Assembly: GCF_022662105.1 (NCBI RefSeq)
Contig: NZ_JAKMCP010000003.1
Coordinates: 620,001-684,000 of the forward strand
Origin: Aestuariivivens sediminis
GTDB taxonomy: Bacteria > Bacteroidota > Bacteroidia > Flavobacteriales > Flavobacteriaceae
Reading direction: 5' to 3'
Length of the DNA: 64,000 nt
Each line of letters opens with the position of its first letter. Within the stretch, counting starts at the first letter, position 1. Shown here in pieces: positions 54,770-64,000 of the stretch. The position numbers and the translations under genes were made by a program. Under the pieces are notes generated by a model. It was given only the letters and a program-made list of their open reading frames with translations, had not been told where the DNA came from and made no database searches.

Positions 54770-54777
54770 TATCTTTG
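54770..54777 (+). promoter_or_regulatory. -7 element of prfC
   Basis: TATCTTTG followed by CACCC, a very good TAnnTTTG match 21 bp before the prfC ATG. Expected start near 54784, a leader of about 15 nt. The -33 motif is weak. Confidence 0.6.
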
Positions 54778-54798
54778 CACCCATTCAAGAAGGACAAC

Positions 54799-56388
54799 AT
54801 GAGCTTTTTAAAAGAAATACAACGCAGACGTACTTTTGGTATCATATCCCACCCAGATGCTGGTAAAACCACTTTAACAGAAAAACTTCTGTTGTTTGGA
54901 GGTGCCATTCAGGAGGCCGGTGCTGTAAAAAGTAACAAGATCAAAAAAGGAGCTACCAGTGATTTTATGGAAATAGAGCGACAGCGTGGAATATCTGTTG
55001 CAACCTCAGTTTTGGCATTTGAATATAAAGGCATTAAAATTAATATATTAGATACTCCCGGTCACAAAGATTTTGCTGAAGATACCTATAGGACACTCAC
55101 CGCGGTAGACAGTGTTATTGTGGTTATAGACGTGGCTAAAGGGGTCGAGGAACAAACCGAAAAATTGGTTGAAGTTTGTAGAATGCGTAATATCCCGATG
55201 ATCGTTTTTATTAATAAATTAGACAGAGAAGGCAAAGATGCCTTTGACCTACTGGATGAAGTTGAGCAAAAATTAGGATTAACAGTCTGTCCGCTGAGTT
55301 TTCCAATTGGTATGGGTTATGACTTTAAAGGCATTTATAATATTTGGGAAAATAATATTAATTTGTTTAGTGGTGATGGCAGAAAGAATATTGAAGAAAC
55401 TATAGAGATTTCAGATTTGCAATCTGAGGAATTGGTCAAGCTAATTGGAAATAATCCTGCAAATATCTTACGTGAAAACCTTGAGCTCGTCGAAGGTATT
55501 TATCCTCAATTTGATAAACAAGCCTATTTAAAGGGCAATTTACAGCCCATATTTTTTGGATCAGCCCTGAATAATTTTGGGGTAAGGGAGTTGTTGGATT
55601 GTTTTATCGAAATTGCTCCAAAACCCAGGCCAAAACAAAGTGAAGAACGCCTTATTAATCCCGATGAAAAATCATTTAGCGGATTTGTTTTTAAAATACA
55701 TGCCAATATGGATCCTAACCATAGGGATCGCCTGGCATTTGTGAAAATAGTTTCAGGAAAGTTTGAACGCAACAAGCCTTATTTACATGTTAGAAATAAT
55801 AAAAAAATGAAATTCTCCAGTCCAAATGCCTTTTTCGCTGAGAAAAAGGAGATTGTAGATGTATCGTACCCTGGCGATATTGTTGGTTTACATGACACCG
55901 GTAATTTTAAAATAGGTGATACCCTTACTGAGGGCGAAGCCATAAATTATAGAGGTATTCCAAGTTTCTCTCCTGAACACTTTAGGTATATTAATAATGC
56001 CGACCCTCTTAAATCCAAGCAACTGTATAAGGGTATTGATCAGTTAATGGATGAAGGTGTCGCGCAATTATTTACTTTGCAACTCAATGGACGTAAGGTT
56101 ATTGGTACTGTCGGCGCACTACAATATGAGGTCATACAATACCGTCTGGAACACGAATATGGTGCGAAGTGTTCTTATGAAAATTTAAATGTACATAAGG
56201 CATGTTGGATTGAAGCCGAAGATGAAAAAAGCGAAGAGTATCAGGATTTTCTTAGGGTGAAGCAGCGTTTCCTGGCAAAGGACAAACAAAATCAATTGGT
56301 ATTTTTAGCAGACTCACCATTTTCACTACAAATGACCCAACAAAAATACCCGAGTATTAAGTTCCACTTCACATCTGAATTTAAGTAG
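54799..56388 (+). CDS. prfC: Peptide chain release factor 3
   Basis: 529 residues from ATG 54799; the longer in-frame reading begins inside idi and is not used. Translational GTPase: P-loop SHPDAGKTTLTEK, switch I RQRGISV, DTPGHKDF, NKLDREGKDAF. The C-terminal beta and RF3 domains follow. Recycles RF1/RF2 after termination. Its own promoter is directly upstream. Confidence 0.97.
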   Translation: MSFLKEIQRRRTFGIISHPDAGKTTLTEKLLLFGGAIQEAGAVKSNKIKKGATSDFMEIERQRGISVATSVLAFEYKGIKINILDTPGHKDFAEDTYRTLTAVDSVIVVIDVAKGVEEQTEKLVEVCRMRNIPMIVFINKLDREGKDAFDLLDEVEQKLGLTVCPLSFPIGMGYDFKGIYNIWENNINLFSGDGRKNIEETIEISDLQSEELVKLIGNNPANILRENLELVEGIYPQFDKQAYLKGNLQPIFFGSALNNFGVRELLDCFIEIAPKPRPKQSEERLINPDEKSFSGFVFKIHANMDPNHRDRLAFVKIVSGKFERNKPYLHVRNNKKMKFSSPNAFFAEKKEIVDVSYPGDIVGLHDTGNFKIGDTLTEGEAINYRGIPSFSPEHFRYINNADPLKSKQLYKGIDQLMDEGVAQLFTLQLNGRKVIGTVGALQYEVIQYRLEHEYGAKCSYENLNVHKACWIEAEDEKSEEYQDFLRVKQRFLAKDKQNQLVFLADSPFSLQMTQQKYPSIKFHFTSEFK

Positions 56389-56507
56389 GTTGATATGTTG
56401 TTCATCTATTAATCGTGTTTTTAAGGCCTTTGACCTAATATTTTAATATTCGGAACGCCTTGCTTATTAAATTTAAAATAAAATCATAACCCCAAAATGA
56501 TTGAATT

Positions 56508-56741
56508 ATGGAAGTAAATGCCAAAGAATTTAGTAATGATGACATTACGGTGACCTACGACCCCTGTATTTGTAAGCTTTCCGGAAAATGTGCCAAAGAA
56601 CTTTCAGATGTTTTTAGTAACACCATTATTCCCTGGATTAATTTGGACAATTCGGAGACTGACAAAGTTGTAAAACAGATAAAAAAATGTCCCTCTGGTG
56701 CGTTACAATATTTTCTGAAAAAAGAAAAACAAGCAGTTTGA
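56508..56741 (+). CDS. YjdI-like mono-cluster [4Fe-4S] protein
   Basis: 77 residues. Divergent ferredoxin pattern: TYDPCICKLSGKCAKEL with cysteines for the cluster, then KKCPSGALQYF with the last ligand. Matches the YjdI (DUF1271) family, small proteins of unknown partner. Single gene after prfC, ended by a hairpin. Confidence 0.88.
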   Translation: MEVNAKEFSNDDITVTYDPCICKLSGKCAKELSDVFSNTIIPWINLDNSETDKVVKQIKKCPSGALQYFLKKEKQAV

Positions 56742-56763
56742 ATTCGATAATAAGTGTTAATTT

Positions 56764-56804
56764 AAAATCCCCTTTGAATTATAGTATTCCCGGGGGATTT
56801 TTTT
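56764..56804 (+). terminator. Terminator of the YjdI-like gene
   Basis: AAAATCCCC and GGGGATTTT pair around a loop of about 20 bases and end in TTTT. 22 bp after the stop. Confidence 0.65.
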
Positions 56805-56887
56805 ATGCTACCGGTTTAAAATTCATTGATATTTGTACTTGTCTAATAAAACATTTTGCGTAGCACCTACCTTTATTAAAAGGACCT

Positions 56888-56962
56888 GTTAATAAAAAAC
56901 TCCTTAGGTAGAATCAGGCTTGACCCGTTGGCCCAAAATTTAAAGGTATGGGAGGTTGCTCG
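56888..56962. repeat. Duplicated copy of the DUF3467 3' end (copy A)
   Basis: 75 bp that match 57000-57074 at 73 of 75 positions, 112 bp apart, with a 37-bp unrelated spacer. Read on the minus strand it encodes EQPPIPLNFGPTGQA plus stop, the same C-terminus as the intact gene, but nothing upstream in this copy is coding. Confidence 0.9.
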
Positions 56963-56999
56963 ATTAAGCATTTCGAGCAAATCCCTGTTAAAAGATTCA

Positions 57000-57074
57000 G
57001 TTAATAAAAAATTCCTTAGGTAGAATCAGGCTTGACCCGTTGGCCCGAAATTTAAAGGTATGGGAGGTTGCTCG
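57000..57074. repeat. Duplicated segment, genic copy (copy B)
   Basis: The copy that belongs to the DUF3467 gene; it covers the last 16 codons, including the stop at 57026, and 26 bp downstream. The two differences from copy A are one T/C and one G/A change. Confidence 0.9.
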
Positions 57075-57343
57075 TAATCCTTAATTTCACCATGGGCATT
57101 TTCAAATCGAGCTATATTATCCCCTAAGGCCTTTAGTAATCGCTTGGCATGCTGGGGGGTTAGAATGATTCTAGACTTTACTTTGTTCTTTGGAACACCC
57201 GGCATAATATTTACAAAGTCAATAACGAATTCGGAAACTGAATGATTTATTATCGCTAAATTGGAATAAGTACCTTCAGCAACTTTTTCATCCAGTTCTA
57301 TATTGATCTGCCCTTGTTTTTTATTGTCGTTTTCGTTTGCCAT
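57026..57343 (-). CDS. DUF3467 family protein
   Basis: 105 residues. DUF3467 pattern: INIELDEKVAEGTYSNLAII, EFVIDFVNIMPGVPKNKVKS and LTPQHAKRLLKALGDNIARFE, then a Pro-rich tail EQPPIPLNFGPTGQA. Widespread small cytoplasmic protein of unknown role. It follows rpoC across a terminator. Its 3' end has been copied 112 bp downstream. Confidence 0.9.
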   Translation of the reverse strand: MANENDNKKQGQINIELDEKVAEGTYSNLAIINHSVSEFVIDFVNIMPGVPKNKVKSRIILTPQHAKRLLKALGDNIARFENAHGEIKDYEQPPIPLNFGPTGQA

Positions 57344-57362
57344 AATCTTTACATTTTACATA

Positions 57363-57404
57363 TAAAAGCCTTCAAGTAAATAACATGAAGGCTTTTATTT
57401 TTAT
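57363..57404 (-). terminator. Terminator after rpoC
   Basis: AAAAGCCTTCA and TGAAGGCTTTT form an 11-bp stem with a loop of about 11 bases; T-rich flanks occur on both sides. It lies 74 bp past the rpoC stop and upstream of DUF3467. Confidence 0.7.
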
Positions 57405-57477
57405 ATTCCTAAATCACACATTCATACTCACCTTCAATTGAGGTATTTGTGAATTTTTGATCTCACAGGAATGTCAA

Positions 57478-60400
57478 TTAATTGTAATTTAACTCTTGCT
57501 TAACTTGCATCATCTCTTCAAACTCTTCCTTAGAGCCCACAATGATATTGGTATAGTTTCGCATACCTGTACCTGCTGGAATTCTATGTCCAACAATGAC
57601 ATTCTCCTTCAATCCATCCAAGGTGTCAATTTTACCGGCAACAGCCGCTTCATTAAGTACTTTAGTTGTTTCCTGGAACGAAGCCGCAGAGATAAAAGAT
57701 TTGGTTTGAAGCGACGCTCTGGTTATTCCCTGTAAAATTGGGGTAGCCGTTGCTGGTTGGGCATCTCTTGCAACAACCAATTCTTTATCCTCACGTCGTA
57801 AAATAGAATTTTCATCTCTTAATTGACGCGGTGAAACAATTTGCCCTGCCTTTAGGTTCTCGGAATCTCCAGGATTTTCAATAACTTTCATTCCAAAAAT
57901 ATCATCATTTTCTTTAATAAAGTCTGATTTGTGTACTAATTGATCTTCTAAGAACAAGGTGTCCCCAGAATCGATAATCTGTACCTTACGCATCATTTGC
58001 CTAACAACAACCTCAAAGTGCTTATCATTAATCTTCACGCCTTGTAATCGGTATACTTCCTGTACTTCATTTACTAAATATTGCTGTACGGCAGAAGGCC
58101 CTTTTATATTTAAGATATCATCGGGAGTCACTGATCCGTCAGACAATGGCATACCTGCTTTCACATAATCATTTTCCTGTACTAGAATTTGATTAGACAA
58201 TTTCACCAGGTATTTCTTAATTTCTCCCAATTTAGACTCTACAATAATTTCGCGGTTCCCTCTTTTAATCTTACCAAAGGATACCACACCATCAATTTCA
58301 CTAACCACAGCAGGATTTGAAGGGTTACGAGCTTCAAACAACTCGGTTACACGTGGTAACCCACCTGTAATATCACCAGCTTTTGCCGATTTACGAGGAA
58401 TTTTAACCAAAATTTTTCCCACATTAATCTTCTCACCATCATCAATCATCAAGTGGGCGCCTACCGGTAGGTTGTAGGAACGGATTACTTCGCCTTTGCC
58501 ATCTTCAATATGAAGCGTTGGAATTAATTTTTTGTTTCTTGATTCTGAGATTACTTTTTCTTGAAATCCCGTTTGTTCATCAATTTCAACTTGGTAGGTA
58601 ACTCCTTGTTCAATATTTTCATACTGAACTTTACCCGCAAATTCTGAAATAATTACCCCGTTGTATGGATCCCAAGTACAAACAACATCACCCTTATTGA
58701 GTTCATCTCCATTATTCACGTATAATGTTGATCCATAAGGAATGTTGTTGGTGCTTAAAGTAATACCTGTTTTCTTGTCAATTAACTTAATTTCTGTTGT
58801 TCGAGAAATAACAATATCAATATCGTTTCCTTCTCCATCTTTTCCTTTTACCGTTTTAAGGTCATCAATTTCGGCAATACCATCGAACTTAACCGCTAGT
58901 TTATTTTCTTCTGAAATGTTACCGGCTATACCACCAACGTGGAACGTACGAAGTGTTAACTGTGTTCCGGGTTCTCCAATGGACTGAGCTGCCACAACAC
59001 CTACGGCTTCACCTCGCTGAACCATTTTACCGGTTGCCAGATTACGACCATAACATTTTGCACAAATACCTTGTAGCGCTTCACAAGTTAACGCAGAGCG
59101 TACTTCAATGGATTCAATTGGAGATTCTCCTATAGATTTCGCAATATCATCTTCAATTAATTGACCAGCAGAAACCAATAATTCATCCGTAAGAGGATTA
59201 TATACATCATTTAAAGAAACACGACCTACTATTCTTTCTTCCAGAGTTTCTACAACTTCATCGTTTTTCTTTAAGGGCTCTACTTCCACACCTCTTAGGG
59301 TACCGCAATCTTCGGAATTAATGATTACATCCTGCGAAACATCTACTAAACGACGGGTCAAATAACCTGCATCCGCAGTTTTTAGTGCAGTATCCGCGAG
59401 ACCTTTACGCGCACCGTGAGTTGAGATAAAGTATTCCAAAATGGAAAGTCCCTCCTTAAAGTTGGAAAGAATTGGGTTTTCGATAATCTCTCCACCCCCA
59501 GCATTAGATTTTTTAGGCTTTGCCATTAACCCACGCATACCGGTAAGCTGACGGATTTGCTCTTTCGATCCACGAGCTCCAGAATCAAGCATCATAAATA
59601 CCGAGTTAAACCCTTGCTGATCTTCACGAATACGTTTCATGGAAAGCTCGGTCAATTCAGCATTTGTGGAAGTCCAAATATCAATAACCTGGTTATAACG
59701 CTCATTATTAGTTATTAGTCCCATGTTATAGTTGGCCATAATACCATCAACTTGCTTATTGGCGCTTTCTATCATGCTTTGCTTTTCCGGAGGAATAATA
59801 ATATCACCTAAACTAAATGATAACCCGCCTTGGAAAGCGAATTGGAAACCTAAAGTTCTAATAGCATCCAAGAATTCAGCGGTTTCCGGAACTGAAGTTA
59901 CTTTAAGGATAGCTCCAATAATGTCCCTTAACGACTTTTTAGTTAATACCTGATTGATATATCCTGCTGCTTGTGGTACATGTTGGTTAAACAACACACG
60001 CCCAACAGTAGTTTCAATAATCATTGGTTGTAACTTTCCGTCTTGGTTAATGTCAAGAGTTCTAACTTTAATACCGGCATTTAATTCTACTTTTTTCTCA
60101 TTGAAAGCTATTTCCACTTCCTCTGGAGAGTAGAAAGTCAGTCCTTCTCCCTTAATGGGCATTTCCGGAGTACCTTTACGCTCCTTGGTCATATAGTATA
60201 AGCCCAGAACCATATCTTGTGATGGTACTGTAACCGGGGAACCATTTGCAGGATTTAGGATATTATGAGATGCCAACATTAATAATTGACATTCAAGTAT
60301 AGCCTCCGGTCCTAATGGTAAGTGAACCGCCATTTGATCCCCATCGAAATCCGCATTAAATGCAGTACATACCAAAGGGTGTAATTGAATCGCCTTACCT

Positions 60401-61779
60401 TCAATTAATTTTGGTTGAAAGGCTTGAATACCCAGACGGTGTAAGGTGGGAGCGCGGTTTAACAATACGGGATGTCCCTTCAGTACATTTTCAAGAATAT
60501 CCCAAACCACAGGCTCTCTTTTATCTATAATTTTCTTTGCAGATTTAACCGTTTTAACAATTCCTCTTTCGATTAATTTCCTTATTACAAAAGGTTTATA
60601 TAGTTCTGCTGCCATATTTTTTGGCAAACCACATTCATATAATTTCAATTCCGGACCAACAACAATTACCGAACGAGCTGAATAATCTACACGTTTTCCT
60701 AAGAGGTTTTGACGAAAACGTCCTTGTTTACCTTTAAGTGAATCAGACAATGACTTTAAGGGTCTGTTAGAATCTGTTTTTACCGCTGAAGATTTACGTG
60801 TATTATCAAATAAAGAGTCTACAGATTCCTGTAGCATACGCTTTTCATTACGCAAAATGACTTCAGGTGCTTTAATTTCAACCAGACGCTTTAAACGGTT
60901 GTTTCGAATAATAACACGACGATAAAGATCGTTCAAATCTGACGTTGCAAATCGACCGCCATCTAACGGCACCAATGGACGTAATTCAGGCGGAATAACC
61001 GGTATAACCTTCATAATCATCCATTCGGGGCGATTTTCACGGTTATTGTTAGCTTCACGTAATGCTTCTACAACTTGTAAACGTTTTAAAGCCTCTGTTT
61101 TACGTTGTTTGGAAGTTTCTGTGTTTGCTTTATGTCTTAATTCATAAGATAATGATTCCAGGTCTATTCTTGCCAATAACTCTATCAAACACTCAGCTCC
61201 CATTTTAGCCAGGAATTTGTTTGGATCAGTATCGTCTAAGTATTGATTATCTTGTGGTAACGATTCCAGAATATTAAGGTATTCTTCTTCTGTTAAGAAA
61301 TCCATCTTTTGCAATGGTTCACCCTCTTCATTCTTAGCTAAACCGGGTTGAATTACTACGTAACGTTCGTAGTAAATAATCATATCTAATTTCTTAGATG
61401 GTAATCCTAATAAATAGCCAATTTTATTTGGTAACGAACGAAAATACCAAATATGGGCAACAGGTACCACGAGATTGATATGTCCAACTCTATCACGACG
61501 TACCTTTTTTTCAGTAACCTCTACACCACATCGGTCGCAAACAATTCCTTTATAACGTATACGCTTATACTTACCGCATGCACATTCATAATCCTTTACT
61601 GGGCCAAAAATACGTTCACAAAACAAACCATCACGTTCGGGTTTGTGTGTACGATAATTTATAGTTTCTGGTTTTAGTACCTCTCCATTAGACTCTGCTA
61701 AAATAGATTCTGGTGACGCTAAACCAATTGAGATTTGATTAAACCTCTTTACTGCATTCTTATCTTGTTTTCTTGCCAT
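57478..61779 (-). CDS. rpoC: DNA-directed RNA polymerase beta' subunit
   Basis: 1433 residues from ATG 61779 (an in-frame start eight codons earlier is less likely). Zinc site Cys66/68/81/84 ([19 protein letters not shown]), catalytic NADFDGD at 475-481 holding the two magnesium ions, bridge helix and trigger loop regions, and a second zinc cluster ([20 protein letters not shown]). It ends in a terminator. rpoB lies 74 bp upstream on the same strand. Confidence 0.99.
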   Translation of the reverse strand: MARKQDKNAVKRFNQISIGLASPESILAESNGEVLKPETINYRTHKPERDGLFCERIFGPVKDYECACGKYKRIRYKGIVCDRCGVEVTEKKVRRDRVGHINLVVPVAHIWYFRSLPNKIGYLLGLPSKKLDMIIYYERYVVIQPGLAKNEEGEPLQKMDFLTEEEYLNILESLPQDNQYLDDTDPNKFLAKMGAECLIELLARIDLESLSYELRHKANTETSKQRKTEALKRLQVVEALREANNNRENRPEWMIMKVIPVIPPELRPLVPLDGGRFATSDLNDLYRRVIIRNNRLKRLVEIKAPEVILRNEKRMLQESVDSLFDNTRKSSAVKTDSNRPLKSLSDSLKGKQGRFRQNLLGKRVDYSARSVIVVGPELKLYECGLPKNMAAELYKPFVIRKLIERGIVKTVKSAKKIIDKREPVVWDILENVLKGHPVLLNRAPTLHRLGIQAFQPKLIEGKAIQLHPLVCTAFNADFDGDQMAVHLPLGPEAILECQLLMLASHNILNPANGSPVTVPSQDMVLGLYYMTKERKGTPEMPIKGEGLTFYSPEEVEIAFNEKKVELNAGIKVRTLDINQDGKLQPMIIETTVGRVLFNQHVPQAAGYINQVLTKKSLRDIIGAILKVTSVPETAEFLDAIRTLGFQFAFQGGLSFSLGDIIIPPEKQSMIESANKQVDGIMANYNMGLITNNERYNQVIDIWTSTNAELTELSMKRIREDQQGFNSVFMMLDSGARGSKEQIRQLTGMRGLMAKPKKSNAGGGEIIENPILSNFKEGLSILEYFISTHGARKGLADTALKTADAGYLTRRLVDVSQDVIINSEDCGTLRGVEVEPLKKNDEVVETLEERIVGRVSLNDVYNPLTDELLVSAGQLIEDDIAKSIGESPIESIEVRSALTCEALQGICAKCYGRNLATGKMVQRGEAVGVVAAQSIGEPGTQLTLRTFHVGGIAGNISEENKLAVKFDGIAEIDDLKTVKGKDGEGNDIDIVISRTTEIKLIDKKTGITLSTNNIPYGSTLYVNNGDELNKGDVVCTWDPYNGVIISEFAGKVQYENIEQGVTYQVEIDEQTGFQEKVISESRNKKLIPTLHIEDGKGEVIRSYNLPVGAHLMIDDGEKINVGKILVKIPRKSAKAGDITGGLPRVTELFEARNPSNPAVVSEIDGVVSFGKIKRGNREIIVESKLGEIKKYLVKLSNQILVQENDYVKAGMPLSDGSVTPDDILNIKGPSAVQQYLVNEVQEVYRLQGVKINDKHFEVVVRQMMRKVQIIDSGDTLFLEDQLVHKSDFIKENDDIFGMKVIENPGDSENLKAGQIVSPRQLRDENSILRREDKELVVARDAQPATATPILQGITRASLQTKSFISAASFQETTKVLNEAAVAGKIDTLDGLKENVIVGHRIPAGTGMRNYTNIIVGSKEEFEEMMQVKQELNYN

Positions 61780-61853
61780 TTCTTTATTGTATTCAGTATT
61801 CAATAATCAGCTATCAGTGCTTACTTCGGGCTAATTACCACCAACTGTTTTAA

Positions 61854-64000
61854 TTATTCCTCTAATCTGATATCTAATCCTAAACCTTTCAATTCGTGCA
61901 TCAATACGTTGAAAGACTCAGGTAGTCCAGGATCTGGCATTGGTTCGCCTTTAACAATACTTTCGTAAGTTTTGGCTCTACCAATAACATCGTCAGACTT
62001 CACGGTTAAAATCTCACGTAATGTACTTGAAGCTCCATAGGCCTCAAGTGCCCATACCTCCATCTCACCAAAACGCTGTCCACCAAACTGTGCTTTACCA
62101 CCAAGTGGTTGCTGAGTAATTAATGAGTATGGTCCTATAGAACGGGCGTGCATTTTATCGTCAACCATGTGTCCTAACTTAAGCATATAGATCACACCCA
62201 CTGTTGCTGCTTGATCAAAACGTTCACCTGTACCCCCATCGTATAAATGGGTATGGCCATAGCGTGGAATGGCAGCTTCATCAGTCAATTCATTAATTTG
62301 GTCGATCGTTGCCCCATCAAAAATAGGAGTAGCAAATTTACGATCTAATTTTTGACCTGCCCACCCAAGAACAGTTTCATAAATCTGACCAATGTTCATA
62401 CGTGAAGGTACTCCCAATGGATTCAAAACGATATCTACAGGAGTTCCATCTTCAAGAAAAGGCATATCCTCTTCACGAACAATTCGGGCAACAATACCCT
62501 TGTTACCATGACGTCCAGCCATCTTATCACCTACTTTAAGTTTACGTTTTTTGGCAATATAAACTTTGGCAAGTTTTATAATTCCCGCAGGTAATTCATC
62601 TCCTACTGAAATCGTAAATTTCTCACGACGCAATGACCCTTGTAAGTCATTTTCCTTAATCTTATAGTTATGAATTAAATCGGCAACAAGTTGATTGGTA
62701 TGATCGTCTGTGGTCCATTTACCAGATACTAAATGTGCATAATCATCTACCGCATTTAACATTTTAAGCGTAAATTTCTTACCCTTTTGAAGCACTTCCT
62801 CACCTAAATCGTTATATACACCTTGAGCTGTTTTACCATTAACAATTGCAAAAAGCTTTTCAATTAAAACATTTTTTAAATCTTCAAATTTAGCATCATA
62901 AATGCCTTCTAACTGTAAAATATCGTCTTTGTCCTGAGCGCGTTTTCTTTTGTCTTTTACGGCTCTGGCAAATAACTTTTTATCAATTACTACACCATTT
63001 AATGAAGGGGAGGCTTTTAAAGATGCATCTTTAACATCCCCGGCTTTGTCTCCGAAAATGGCACGTAACAATTTTTCTTCAGGTGTAGGATCACTTTCAC
63101 CTTTTGGTGTTATCTTACCAATAAGTATATCTCCGGGTTTTACCTCGGCACCTATGCGAATCATTCCGTTTTCATCCAAATCTTTGGTAGCTTCTTCTGA
63201 AACGTTTGGAATATCATTCGTTAACTCCTCATTTCCAAGCTTGGTATCCCTAACTTCTAAAGAATATTCATCGATATGAATGGATGTAAAGATATCTTCA
63301 CGAACCACTTTTTCAGAAATAACAATAGCATCCTCAAAGTTATATCCTTTCCACGGCATAAAAGCCACTTTCATATTTCTACCAAGGGCCAATTCACCAT
63401 TTTGAGTAGCATATCCTTCACACAACACCTGACCTTTGGTTACTTTGTCTCCCTTAATTACAATTGGTTTTAAATTAATGGAAGTGCCTTGGTTTGTTTT
63501 TCTGAATTTCACCAATTCATAAGTTTTAATATCACTATCAAAACTTACTTTGGCTTCATCTTCGGTACGCTCATACTTAATTTTAATCTCGTTTGCATCA
63601 ACGTAAAGTACTTCGCCATTACCTTCAGCATTAATTAATACCCTTGAATCGGACGCAACTTGACGCTCCAGTCCGGTACCTACAATGGGTGATTGAGGTA
63701 ATAACAAAGGTACTGCTTGACGCATCATGTTTGATCCCATTAATGCACGGTTCGCATCATCGTGCTCTAAGAATGGAATTAATGACGCTGATATAGACGA
63801 TATCTGATTGGGAGCGACATCTGTATAATGAACATTTATAGGTTCAACCACAGGGAAATCACCTTCCATTCTGGAAATGACCTTATCATGTAAAATCTTG
63901 CCTTTGTCATCAACCTTTACTGTAGCTTGTGCGATGAGTTTTTCCTCTTCTTCCTCAGCACTTAAATAAACAGGGGCTCCCTTAATGTCTACCACACCAT
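61854..64000 (-). CDS. rpoB: DNA-directed RNA polymerase beta subunit (5' part outside window)
   Basis: About 715 C-terminal codons, open through the right edge; the true start lies beyond 64000. Recognised by [29 protein letters not shown] (active-site loop), [12 protein letters not shown] and [20 protein letters not shown]. The rifampicin-binding cluster lies upstream of the part visible here. Transcribed with rpoC. Confidence 0.99.
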   Translation of the reverse strand, partial: GVVDIKGAPVYLSAEEEEEKLIAQATVKVDDKGKILHDKVISRMEGDFPVVEPINVHYTDVAPNQISSISASLIPFLEHDDANRALMGSNMMRQAVPLLLPQSPIVGTGLERQVASDSRVLINAEGNGEVLYVDANEIKIKYERTEDEAKVSFDSDIKTYELVKFRKTNQGTSINLKPIVIKGDKVTKGQVLCEGYATQNGELALGRNMKVAFMPWKGYNFEDAIVISEKVVREDIFTSIHIDEYSLEVRDTKLGNEELTNDIPNVSEEATKDLDENGMIRIGAEVKPGDILIGKITPKGESDPTPEEKLLRAIFGDKAGDVKDASLKASPSLNGVVIDKKLFARAVKDKRKRAQDKDDILQLEGIYDAKFEDLKNVLIEKLFAIVNGKTAQGVYNDLGEEVLQKGKKFTLKMLNAVDDYAHLVSGKWTTDDHTNQLVADLIHNYKIKENDLQGSLRREKFTISVGDELPAGIIKLAKVYIAKKRKLKVGDKMAGRHGNKGIVARIVREEDMPFLEDGTPVDIVLNPLGVPSRMNIGQIYETVLGWAGQKLDRKFATPIFDGATIDQINELTDEAAIPRYGHTHLYDGGTGERFDQAATVGVIYMLKLGHMVDDKMHARSIGPYSLITQQPLGGKAQFGGQRFGEMEVWALEAYGASSTLREILTVKSDDVIGRAKTYESIVKGEPMPDPGLPESFNVLMHELKGLGLDIRLEE

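Noticed and set aside
54622-54798. N-terminal extension of prfC overlapping idi
   Set aside because: The extension lacks homology to release factor 3 and lies upstream of a good promoter element; ATG 54799 gives the family's normal 529 residues.

Overview
The window looks like a chromosome segment of a member of the Bacteroidota, most likely family Flavobacteriaceae. The base composition is AT-rich. Several promoters carry the TAnnTTTG -7 element typical of this phylum. There is a long flavobacterial-type YidC, an rpmB-rpmG-DUF4295 cluster, TonB-dependent and PorT-like outer-membrane proteins, fasciclin and LysM envelope proteins, and the bacillithiol enzyme BshC. I see no rRNA, tRNA, insertion sequence, prophage or CRISPR array. 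These family and taxon calls rest on reading the sequence and on remembered families; no database was searched.

Layout. 1-2.2 kb: an ECF sigma factor, an anti-sigma-like membrane protein and a partial exported coiled-coil protein (minus strand). 2.4-4.2 kb: a DUF2911 protein and the GTPase MeaB. 4.2-7.3 kb: a three-lesion UDP-sugar epimerase pseudogene, a PAP2 phosphatase, a small acidic protein and a MATE exporter. 7.7-13.3 kb: a PD40 propeller protein, a nitronate monooxygenase, mnmA, a fasciclin lipoprotein and a MORN-repeat protein. 13.4-17.4 kb: yidC, pyrG and a DUF3820 protein. 17.4-18 kb: a decayed DUF922 gene. 18-26.2 kb: a LysM/periplasmic-binding fusion, guaA, a PLP decarboxylase paired with bshC, and a cell-surface protein. 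26.2-31.7 kb: rimO, an unexplained region with a 21-bp tandem repeat, an SRPBCC protein, ftsY, DUF4295-rpmG-rpmB and cinA. 31.7-37.6 kb: an orphan Hpt protein, an FAH-family hydrolase, a DEDDh exonuclease, a 2-oxoacid dehydrogenase E2, and a tightly overlapping HAD / phosphoribosyltransferase / glycosyltransferase set next to recR. 37.7-45.6 kb: a sodium/solute symporter, a CoA-binding protein, a TonB-dependent receptor, stacked terminators, fabH and htpG. 45.7-52.7 kb: MOSC and DUF985 proteins, a second ECF sigma/anti-sigma pair facing a DUF6249 gene, a VanX-like dipeptidase, an alpha/beta hydrolase, an outer-membrane protein cut by one stop codon, and a DUF4369 lipoprotein. 52.8-56.7 kb: manA, a QueD-like enzyme, idi, prfC and a YjdI-like ferredoxin. 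56.9-64 kb: a 75-bp duplication, DUF3467, rpoC and the 3' part of rpoB.

Most genes are housekeeping: transcription (rpoB/rpoC), translation (rpmB, rpmG, rimO, mnmA, prfC), protein targeting (ftsY, yidC), nucleotide synthesis (pyrG, guaA), lipid and isoprenoid synthesis (fabH, idi) and chaperoning (htpG). The accessory signal is modest. It consists of three degraded genes, two local sequence repeats, several terminators with no gene to terminate, and the PRTase-HAD-GT2 set beside recR. I did not find a convincing large undescribed defence or mobile system. The best leads are that triplet, the 21-bp repeat locus, the candidate small RNAs and the sigma/anti-sigma/coiled-coil triad at the left edge.
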